The notes under the pieces: generated by a model
Told to the model about the DNA's origin: nothing
Seen by the model: the letters and a program-made list of their open reading frames with translations, nothing else
Databases searched by the model: none
Shown here: positions 6,331 through 11,489 of the stretch, piece after piece
Numbering within the stretch: position 1 is the stretch's first letter
Layout: each line of letters opens with the position of its first letter
DNA from: Granulicella sp.
GTDB taxonomy: Bacteria; Acidobacteriota; Terriglobia; Terriglobales; Acidobacteriaceae
Length of the DNA: 11,489 nucleotides
Reading direction: 5' to 3'
Assembly (NCBI GenBank): GCA_003133205.1
Contig: PKWK01000139.1
Span: forward strand, 1 to 11,489
Made by a program: the position numbers and the translations under genes

Positions 6331-7574
6331 TTAACACCAGCCAAACTGAAGGCCGCGACTGCTCGGAGTGCCCGCACGTCAGACTTTGCGTAGATGCTCA
6401 CCGATGCCATACCGCGATGGCCGAGGAAATCTGCGATGTCTCGCAGAGATGACCCCTTTTTCAGTAGTTGAGTTGCACAAGCGTGGCGAAGAGAGTGGGG
6501 GCCCATGCTCTCCGACTCAATTCCCAACTTCATTATTCGGGAGGCCACAATCTCCCAAACATTTCCCGAGTTCAGGGACCTATACGGAGTTTGCACAGTC
6601 ACGAACAGATTCCGAACCGAACAACGGGGACGGCCTCGTTGCAGATAGTCTAGAATCGCCTGTCCTACCTCAAATTGGAGGGGAAACTGCTGGATTCTGC
6701 CGCTCTTCGCCCGCTTCAATGTGAATGTCTCGTTTATCCAGTCGAAATTGTTAAGAGTTAGATTGGTGATCTCAATGGCTCGCACTGCGTAGATTGAGCA
6801 CAGCGAGATGACGGCTCGTGTTCGCAATTGACTTGGTGTAGCGGCTGCATTGGCCGCAGCCAATCGCCTGACATCACTCCAGCACGGTCCCCTTGACACC
6901 AGGTCCGGCTTTGGAACCCGCGGACTTCGGATGCCCAACGCAATCGTGTAATCGCTCCATCCCTGCAACTCGCAGAAGCGAAAGAATGCGCGCAGAGTAT
7001 TACATTGACCTGCTATCGTTACCAGCTTGACGCCGGCGTCTCGCCTCGTCTTAAGGAACTCGTCGATGTCGATGAGCGATATTGCCGAGATTGACCCACA
7101 GCGCTCCCCTGCCCAAGTCAAGAACGAGGCGACACCGGATATGTAGTGCCGAAGGGAGGACGAGCTGAATTGCCGCTCAAATGTGAGGTAATGGACAAAC
7201 CGTGCGAGATGAAGGTCAAAGGGCCGTGTCGGGGCTGGGGGGACAACCACTAGTTTGCAATACCTAAACCAATTTGTTGCGATGTTTGTGAACATGTACA
7301 GCGAAGTCTTTCCCTGCTGCCTGGTTGTATGAGACTCAACGTCCGTCAACCAGCGCCGGGCAGCGTCATGAATCTCGCCGCGGCTTACAGCACGTAGCTG
7401 ATCCAGCTCCATCAGACGAATGACATGTAGCAGGATGCATGCGATCGATCGCACTCTCGCTTTGCAAACGCCTTGATTGAGCAGAGCTATGAGGTATCGC
7501 TCACGTTCTTTGAGGAGCGGCGCTTCGCGCTGCTTGAGACGAACTCTTTCTCGTACGAACAGACTCTCGATCAT
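6327..7574 (-). CDS. Tyrosine recombinase, long subunit of the right pair (415 aa)
   Basis: This is the homologue of the long recombinase at 2547-3803, matching from the ERERYL...RSIACILLHVIRL region through GPHSLRHACATQLL and DFLGHRGMASVSIYAKSDVRALR. From the ATG at 7572-7574 the catalytic residues are Arg265 (YAVRAIEITNL), Lys290 (KRAKSGR), His360, Arg363, His386 and Tyr395, so the active site is complete. I chose this ATG because an AGAGGA ribosome-binding site lies 9 bases upstream and the length then matches the left paralogue; the frame is open further to a TTG at 7640 (437 aa), with no such support. It is translationally coupled to the short subunit through GTGA. The canonical YGLRVSE of the left protein reads YAVRAIE here, which keeps the Arg. 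Confidence 0.92.
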   Translation of the reverse strand: MIESLFVRERVRLKQREAPLLKERERYLIALLNQGVCKARVRSIACILLHVIRLMELDQLRAVSRGEIHDAARRWLTDVESHTTRQQGKTSLYMFTNIATNWFRYCKLVVVPPAPTRPFDLHLARFVHYLTFERQFSSSSLRHYISGVASFLTWAGERCGSISAISLIDIDEFLKTRRDAGVKLVTIAGQCNTLRAFFRFCELQGWSDYTIALGIRSPRVPKPDLVSRGPCWSDVRRLAAANAAATPSQLRTRAVISLCSIYAVRAIEITNLTLNNFDWINETFTLKRAKSGRIQQFPLQFEVGQAILDYLQRGRPRCSVRNLFVTVQTPYRSLNSGNVWEIVASRIMKLGIESESMGPHSLRHACATQLLKKGSSLRDIADFLGHRGMASVSIYAKSDVRALRAVAAFSLAGVK

Positions 7575-7874
7575 TTCTGCGGTCCTCTCTCGGACACTGT
7601 GGGATCCTTGGTTGAATTCGTGATGTCGGTCTCGCTCCAAGAGTGGGGGCGGAGCAAAGGCATCCGGATTAGGAATTCCACAATAAACTCAGCGACGCGC
7701 TAATGGCTCAGCCGCCGAGGCCGATGAACTAGTCAGAGACCGAGGTCTGATGAATGAACCATAGTGACGGAATTAGAGCGCAGCGGCGCGTTGATCCAAC
7801 GGGGGCGTCAGCTGCGTCCAACCCGAGCGGGGCTGGGCGGACACAGATGAATCCCTTGCCAACACGAGCCAGGA
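7575..7874. other. Non-coding gap upstream of the right pair and of the flgM-like gene
   Basis: This stretch should hold the promoter of the right recombinase pair (minus strand) and that of the FlgM-like gene (plus strand). A small palindrome AGACC-GA-GGTCT lies at 7737-7748 and could be an operator. No convincing gene is seen; the plus-strand ORF 7473-7703 is a shadow of the recombinase. I found no -35/-10 pair that I would defend. Confidence 0.4.
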
Positions 7875-8078
7875 GTGCATCGGGTTAGTGCGTCGCCAGC
7901 TGACAAAGTCGATTTGAGCACCACATTGTGCGTGGTGGCGCGCGCGTTAATCGGCACTGATGTCCGCGCGGAGAGGATAGCGGCCCTACGGCAATCGATC
8001 GCCGCTAACAGGTACAACGTGCCCTCATCGGACATAGCGGGCAAGCTGATACGTTCTCTATTGAAGGAGCGCACCTGA
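7875..8078 (+). CDS. flgM: FlgM-like anti-sigma-28 factor (67 aa, possibly truncated at the N-terminus)
   Basis: FlgM binds the flagellar sigma factor FliA (sigma-28) and holds late flagellar genes off until the hook is complete. The C-terminal half carries the family pattern: DKVDLS at about 10-15, then DVRAERIAALRQSIAANRYN at about 29-48, ending in an amphipathic helix, SSDIAGKLIRSLLKE. The GTG at 7875 overlaps an AGGAG sequence and is a poor start; a stop at 7848-7850 closes the frame upstream, so no longer in-frame version exists. Many family members are about 90-100 aa, so this copy probably lacks part of the flexible N-terminus. It stands alone inside the repeat-bounded element with no other recognisable flagellar gene, so it is either cargo or a stranded fragment. 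Confidence 0.72.
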   Translation: MHRVSASPADKVDLSTTLCVVARALIGTDVRAERIAALRQSIAANRYNVPSSDIAGKLIRSLLKERT

Positions 8079-8161
8079 CGGAGCAGGGGACGTGGGAGGA
8101 GATGCGGTTCTGTGACTCGACGAGATTACGGATACTGTTCTCCAGCATCGAAGTAAAATGA
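8075..8161 (+). CDS. Possible 28-codon ORF or gene fragment coupled to flgM
   Basis: A frame beginning CTG at 8075 overlaps the flgM stop (CTGA) and reads LTEQGTWEEMRFCDSTRLRI and onward to a TGA at 8159-8161. That stop in turn overlaps an ATG at 8158 whose 18-codon frame, beginning MTAAAADRHGRG, runs into the right repeat. The chain of overlaps is suggestive of the head of an interrupted downstream gene (flgN would be expected after flgM), but the length is too short to identify anything and chance is likely. Confidence 0.15.
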   Translation: MTEQGTWEEMRFCDSTRLRILFSSIEVK

Positions 8162-8184
8162 CCGCCGCCGCCGCCGATCGGCAT

Positions 8185-8250
8185 GGTCGCGGGTTATCTC
8201 ATCATGACGCCTAGAAGAGTTTATCTATCACTTGATCTATCTTTCTGATG
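8185..8250 (+). repeat. Right copy of the 66-bp direct repeat (putative attR, or attR/attL of a tandem element)
   Basis: It matches 2250-2315 in direct orientation; the first 18 bases, GGTCGCGGGTTATCTCAT, are identical. It includes the 11-bp piece of comM sequence although no comM coding DNA follows. Tetranucleotide-like motifs recur inside (ATCTATCA at 8223-8230, ATCTATCT at 8235-8242), the second aligned with its left counterpart. Confidence 0.75.
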
Positions 8251-8266
8251 CTACAAATAACGTCCG

Positions 8267-8285
8267 GATTACTCTGTAATCAGAG
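8267..8285. other. Two overlapping, mutually exclusive small hairpins
   Basis: GATTAC-TCT-GTAATC (8267-8281) and CTCTG-TAAT-CAGAG (8272-8285) share bases and cannot form together. They lie between the right repeat and the dispersed-repeat half copy. Function unknown; chance is possible. Confidence 0.2.
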
Positions 8286-8296
8286 TCACTCTCTAG

Positions 8297-8322
8297 AAAA
8301 CGGGGTTTTGACCAAGTTCAAC
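8297..8322 (+). repeat. Half copy of the dispersed GTTTTGACCAAGTTC repeat
   Basis: AAAACGGGGTTTTGACC followed by AAGTTCAAC matches the left arm of the palindromic copies at 10331-10409 and 11412-11468. No right arm (CGAACTTGCTCAAAAC) follows, so this is a solitary half unit upstream of the AsmA-like gene. Confidence 0.6.
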
Positions 8323-8441
8323 ACTGCCGCCCCGCTGACCCGCTGGCTCGCTGACTTGCTGACCCGCGGAGCCCCCGCTGCCTCAATCGGCCTTATCCGG
8401 TTCCCGCATCTCAAAAGAGGAGGAAGGAAAGTGGCGGCTCC

Positions 8442-10034
8442 GTGACAGTAAACGCAACCGAATCCCGGACAGCACGATGGTGGCACGTGGGCCCCGCAGC
8501 CGAACGCTGGATTGCCGCCGCAGGCCTCGCCGTCGTTGTGCTGGCCGCCATTGGCTTCCTGCTGGTCAATAAATATTGGCCCTACCGCTATCGCAACGTA
8601 AAGCCGCTGCTGGAGGAGGTATTTGCCAGCAAAATCACCATCGATCGCTACCACCGCATCTACTTCCCCCATCTGGGCTTTGTGGCAGAGGGGTTGACTC
8701 TGCGCCGCAATACGGCTCCGGACCTGCCGCCCATCGGCCATGCGGACCAACTCAGCGTGGAGGGCAACTGGCTTGACCTGCTGCGGCTGCGACGGGAGGT
8801 GCGCCTGGTGGATGTAAAGGGCCTGCACGTCGTCATTCCGCCCGCAGGCAGCTCCGCCAGCCGCGAAGACTTTCCCCCCGGAAGCAGCGTGGACTTCGCC
8901 GGCCCGCCGACAACCGTGGAAACGCTGCATATGCAGGACGCCTTGCTCGATGTCGTGCACCACGATGGCAGCCGCACGTCCTACCCCATCCGCGATCTTG
9001 CGCTGCACGGCGTGCGCAGCGGCCAGGCAACCCAGTTCGTCGTAGACATGGGGAACCCCAAGCCGACTGGTCGCATCCACGCGCAGGGAAGCTTCGGCCC
9101 CCTCATTCCATACAACCTGGGCGCCACTCTACTGTCCGGCGACTTCGACTTCGCGCCGGTGAATCTGGGGGACATCGGAACCCTGCGCGGGACCCTCTCC
9201 GCGAAGGGACACTTCTCGGGCAGCCTCGCGGACATTGAGCTGGCAGTCACCGCCGCCACGCCCGATTTCGCCGTCGACAAAGGGCAGCCCGTCGCCATGT
9301 CCGGTTCCGCGCAATGCACCGTGAATGGACTCAACGCGAACGTCGTCCTCCATACAATTCAGGTGCGGACAGGCGCAACGGTGGTGCATGCCGCCGGCGC
9401 TGTCATCGGATCGCCCAAAGTCACCGACCTGCAGTTTGACGTCGAGAGGGGCCGCGCGCAGGACCTGCTGCGGCCCTTCCTGCACGACCGTGTCCCCATA
9501 ACCGGTGTGGTGTGGCTCAAGAGTCGCGCGCACATCGCGCCCGGAAAGCATGGCGAGCGGTTTCTCCAGCGTCTCGCGGTAGATGGCGGATTCGACGTCC
9601 CGGCGGAGCGGCTTACGAACCTCGAAACCGAGAAGTCGCTGACCGCATTCAGCGCGCGGGCCCAGGGCGCAGGATCCGGCCAGGGCGACGCCGGCGATCC
9701 GGATACCGCGGGTGCTGACGCAATCTCGTCGCTTCAGGGCCAGGTCAAGATCCGCAACGGCATCTTGTCAACACACCGGCTCACCTTCCAGGTACCGGGC
9801 GCGACCGCCGACCTGCAAGGCACCTTCGCCTTTCACACAGGCGCAGTCCATCTCACCGGCCAACTCAAGATGGACGCCGATATCTCCCACGCCGCGACCG
9901 GATTCAAGTCCGTCCTGCTCAAGCCGCTAGCGCCCTTCTTCAAAAGGAAGAACGCAGGTGCCGCTGTGCAGATCGCCGTAACCGGCATCCCGCACCAATA
10001 CCATGTGAGCCAGGACGTGTTCCACACCAAGTAG
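8442..10034 (+). CDS. AsmA-like membrane-anchored protein (530 aa)
   Basis: AsmA-family proteins are anchored in the inner membrane and project long beta-groove domains into the periplasm, where several members carry phospholipids to the outer membrane. Here an N-terminal transmembrane helix (about residues 23-42, WIAAAGLAVVVLAAIGFLLV) is followed by VKPLLEEVFASKITIDRYHR, typical of the family's start. Repeated beta-strand units follow, then a C-terminal region (about 420-530) with LQGQVKIRNGILSTHRLTFQ and LQGTFAFHTGAVHLTGQL, as in AsmA C-terminal domains. The start is GTG at 8442; no better in-frame codon lies upstream. The purine-rich AGAGGAGGAAGGA at 8416-8428 is a strong but slightly distant ribosome-binding site. 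A 65-codon frame from 8248 ends in the same GTGA, but I regard it as chance. Exact subfamily and substrate are unknown. Confidence 0.8.
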   Translation: MTVNATESRTARWWHVGPAAERWIAAAGLAVVVLAAIGFLLVNKYWPYRYRNVKPLLEEVFASKITIDRYHRIYFPHLGFVAEGLTLRRNTAPDLPPIGHADQLSVEGNWLDLLRLRREVRLVDVKGLHVVIPPAGSSASREDFPPGSSVDFAGPPTTVETLHMQDALLDVVHHDGSRTSYPIRDLALHGVRSGQATQFVVDMGNPKPTGRIHAQGSFGPLIPYNLGATLLSGDFDFAPVNLGDIGTLRGTLSAKGHFSGSLADIELAVTAATPDFAVDKGQPVAMSGSAQCTVNGLNANVVLHTIQVRTGATVVHAAGAVIGSPKVTDLQFDVERGRAQDLLRPFLHDRVPITGVVWLKSRAHIAPGKHGERFLQRLAVDGGFDVPAERLTNLETEKSLTAFSARAQGAGSGQGDAGDPDTAGADAISSLQGQVKIRNGILSTHRLTFQVPGATADLQGTFAFHTGAVHLTGQLKMDADISHAATGFKSVLLKPLAPFFKRKNAGAAVQIAVTGIPHQYHVSQDVFHTK

Positions 10035-10060
10035 CGCGAACCTCGAACCTGCCTCGCGCT
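10033..10060 (+). terminator. Stem-loop at the end of the AsmA-like gene
   Basis: AGCGCGA (10033-10039) and TCGCGCT (10054-10060) can pair across a 14-nt loop, beginning in the stop codon. No T run follows, so it is a possible but not convincing terminator. It coincides with the point where the minus-strand TIGR03435 remnant ends. Confidence 0.3.
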
Positions 10061-10250
10061 CGGCTTGATGGTCGCGACTTCAAACTGCGGTACCGCGTCG
10101 GCCGGCATGGACCTGAACGGCCGAAGCATCTTGCGCCGCCAGCGGCGCATGCCACATCCCCAACAAAACTGCCGCAACGCCCATCCATCCGGCAGCACAC
10201 AACCGCGTCCGTCTAACCAGCTGAATACAACAAGGCCCACGTTCTCTCAT
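10045..10250 (-). pseudogene. N-terminal remnant of a TIGR03435 gene, frameshifted and truncated
   Basis: Read from an ATG at 10248-10250, one frame gives a secretion signal: basic VRRTRLCAAG, then hydrophobic GVAAVLLGM, then a cleavage-like PLAAQD. A different frame over 10063-10084 gives PQFEVATIKPS, the opening signature of TIGR03435 proteins (compare FDVISIR in the intact gene to the right). The frame changes somewhere between about 10084 and 10120. Homology ends near 10050, where the AsmA-like gene ends, and the remaining roughly 200-250 codons are missing. It is divergent to the intact paralogue at 10455. The two-frame split with matching order (signal, then FEVATIKPS) makes a degraded gene more likely than chance. 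Confidence 0.65.
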
Positions 10251-10330
10251 ACGGGGACCCATCTTATCCCATCGCTTTCTTCCAGCTTCCCACCCCAAAA
10301 GCCGGTAATTCTACTCAGTAGCTGACCTTC

Positions 10331-10409
10331 CCTGAAAGCGGAGTTTTCGCCAAGTTCACCCGGGCCGGAGACGTGTAACGCGAACTTGCTCAAAACGAGA
10401 CTTTTCAGG
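10331..10409. repeat. Palindromic dispersed repeat, copy upstream of the TIGR03435 gene
   Basis: The inner arms are GTTTTCGCCAAGTTCA (10343-10358) and CGAACTTGCTCAAAAC (10381-10396). The outer arms are CCTGAAA (10331-10337) and TTTCAGG (10403-10409). The unit can fold into a long imperfect hairpin. The right arm is identical to that of the copy at 11412-11468. It lies between the divergent TIGR03435 remnant and the intact gene. Confidence 0.7.
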
Positions 10410-10454
10410 AGTTTGAGTTGTGTGCTGGAGTAGGATTTGAGGTGAGTATCGTTC

Positions 10455-11384
10455 ATGATTGGCAAGATTCTGGCAGTCGGATTTGTGTGCATGGAGATGG
10501 CGGTGAGGCAGACGGCGAGCAAGCCGGCGGCTGCCGCGGCTCCAGCAGCTGCGAGCTCAGTTTCAACAACAACTGCGACTCCTGCGCCCGCAGCAACGGC
10601 AGCGCCCACTCGGGCGTATGCCTTCGACGTCATCTCCATCCGCCAGAACAAGACTCCGCCAACACTGGAAGTGCTCGCGCAGGCCGGACCGACAGCGGAT
10701 GGGTTTCGCAGCCATCAGCAGCCTCTGTTGTTGTCGCTCATTACGGCGTATGTCCCGCAGGTGGGCGGAGCGGCTGTCTACGCGTTCAACCAGGTCAAGG
10801 GTATTCCAGACTGGTTAATCAGTGAACCTTACGACATTGACGCGCGCATCTCTGACGAGGATCGTGCGGAGTGGCAGAATCCAGCCATGCAGAAGGTGAT
10901 GTTGCGGGCCATGCTACAGGCGCTGCTCGCGGACCGCTGCAAGCTGGCCGTGCATCGCGAGATGAAGGACACTCAGGTGACCTCGCTGGTGGTGGCCAAG
11001 GGCGGGCCGAAGTTCAAGGAGACGGACCCTACCGTGGAGCATCCGGGTGGACAGAAGCTGCCATTCGGCGGTGTCACTGTCCTCCATGGCGAGGACGGGA
11101 TGAGCTTTTACGACACCTCGATGGCGTCCTTCGCGTCGTTGCTTTCCTCATTGGCGAATGAGGGACGCCCTGTTCAGGACAAAACCGGGCTCACCGGCCG
11201 CTACGACATCACCTTGAAATTCGCGAAGCGGGGCGAGCAGGCCGATGACGCCGACCCGGGGATTTTCCCCCTCGCGGAGATGATCCTTTCCGGGTTGAAC
11301 AACCTCGGGCTGAAGCTCGACTCCGAAAAGGGCCAGGTGGAGACCCTGGTCATCGACCACATGGAGCGGCCCTCGGGGAACTAG
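10455..11384 (+). CDS. TIGR03435 family soil-associated protein (309 aa)
   Basis: This family is found mainly in Acidobacteria (Solibacter and relatives) in many copies per genome; its function is not established. Diagnostic blocks are FDVISIR at 57-63, LLADRCKLAVHRE at about 157-169, the DKTGLTGRYDITLKF block at 242-256, and GLKLDSEKGQVETLVIDH and onward to the C-terminus (285-309). Between the short hydrophobic N-terminus (ILAVGFVC) and the domain lies an Ala/Thr/Pro-rich linker (about 21-52), which suggests export with a flexible tether. The signal itself is weak, and no clear lipobox is seen. The ATG at 10455 has GAGGTGA about 10 bases upstream. Related proteins often sit near sensor or peptidase genes, but none is visible here. 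It is flanked on both sides by the palindromic repeat. Confidence 0.88.
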   Translation: MIGKILAVGFVCMEMAVRQTASKPAAAAAPAAASSVSTTTATPAPAATAAPTRAYAFDVISIRQNKTPPTLEVLAQAGPTADGFRSHQQPLLLSLITAYVPQVGGAAVYAFNQVKGIPDWLISEPYDIDARISDEDRAEWQNPAMQKVMLRAMLQALLADRCKLAVHREMKDTQVTSLVVAKGGPKFKETDPTVEHPGGQKLPFGGVTVLHGEDGMSFYDTSMASFASLLSSLANEGRPVQDKTGLTGRYDITLKFAKRGEQADDADPGIFPLAEMILSGLNNLGLKLDSEKGQVETLVIDHMERPSGN

Positions 11385-11411
11385 GGGTGTATCGAACCTG
11401 ACGAAATACGG

Positions 11412-11468
11412 CGTTTTGACCAAGTTCGATTCGCTGAACTCACTGGCCCGGCGAACTTGCTCAAAACG
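11412..11468. repeat. Palindromic dispersed repeat, copy downstream of the TIGR03435 gene
   Basis: The arms CGTTTTGACCAAGTTCG (11412-11428) and CGAACTTGCTCAAAACG (11452-11468) form a 17-bp inverted repeat with one mismatch and a 23-nt loop. A small inner stem, GTTC-gattcgct-GAAC, is also possible. It begins 28 bp after the TIGR03435 stop and could help end or protect that transcript, though there is no U run. Confidence 0.75.
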
Positions 11469-11489
11469 CGACGCAATATAAGAAGGCGC

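Noticed and set aside
8162..8176. GCC/CCG triplet run next to the right repeat
   Set aside because: It is a short microsatellite-like run common in GC-rich genomes, with no evidence of phase-variable function.
8248..8445. 65-aa plus-strand ORF ending in the GTGA start of the AsmA-like gene
   Set aside because: It begins at the edge of the right repeat and runs through the dispersed repeat half copy and low-complexity sequence; the overlap with the next start is probably chance.
8286..9080. 264-aa minus-strand ORF
   Set aside because: It is antisense to the AsmA-like gene; its composition is typical of a shadow frame in GC-rich DNA and it has no recognisable domain.
9129..9551. 140-aa minus-strand ORF and other frames inside 8442-10034
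   Set aside because: They overlap the AsmA-like coding sequence and show no domain features.
1..11489. CRISPR array, tRNA or rRNA gene, integron attC sites
   Set aside because: No regularly spaced repeats, no cloverleaf or T-loop pattern, and no attC-like sites were seen. The element's target appears to be protein-coding (comM), not a tRNA.

Overview
The window looks like the chromosome of an Acidobacteriota bacterium, most likely Acidobacteriaceae/Terriglobia. The main reason is a TIGR03435-type protein at 10455-11384, a family heavily expanded in that group, plus the remnant of a second one. The rho and omega-like genes and the GC-rich codon use are compatible. The assignment is inference from protein recognition, not a database search.

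Left flank (1-2263, genes on the minus strand): the first 212 codons of transcription terminator rho, running off the window edge; a small gene read as RNA polymerase omega (rpoZ); a doubtful 142-aa ORF; and the last third of a comM/yifB-type Mg-chelatase-like AAA+ gene. The comM coding sequence breaks off abruptly at about 2260, at its conserved Asn-Pro-x-Pro-Cys-Gly motif, and its 5' two thirds are absent from the window.

Centre (about 2261-8184): a recombinase-rich element. It holds two pairs of tyrosine recombinases arranged convergently. Each pair is a long protein of about 415 aa followed by a short one of about 322 aa, joined by a 4-bp start/stop overlap (ATGA on the left, GTGA on the right). 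The pairs are clearly homologous but well diverged. Both long proteins have the full catalytic set. Both short proteins have Gln where His/Trp is usual, and the right-hand short one has also lost the first catalytic Arg and the beta-hairpin Lys. Between the pairs lie one or two small ORFs. Right of the second pair is a short FlgM-like anti-sigma-28 gene. The element is bounded by a direct repeat of about 66 bp (2250-2315 and 8185-8250). Its first 11 bases are the comM sequence itself, so comM is the probable integration target. The right-hand copy is not followed by the missing comM half, which suggests tandem insertion or later deletion.

Right flank (8251-11489, genes on the plus strand): a membrane-anchored AsmA-like protein; a frameshifted, truncated remnant of a TIGR03435 gene on the minus strand; and an intact TIGR03435 gene. 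Three copies (one half, two palindromic) of a dispersed repeat built on GTTTTGACCAAGTTC lie in the gaps around these genes.

The most unusual part is the paired long/short recombinase system in comM, with a second diverged pair carrying an apparently catalytically degenerate short subunit. It resembles 'bipartite' or 'recombinase in trio' (RIT) tyrosine recombinase modules but is two facing pairs rather than a trio.
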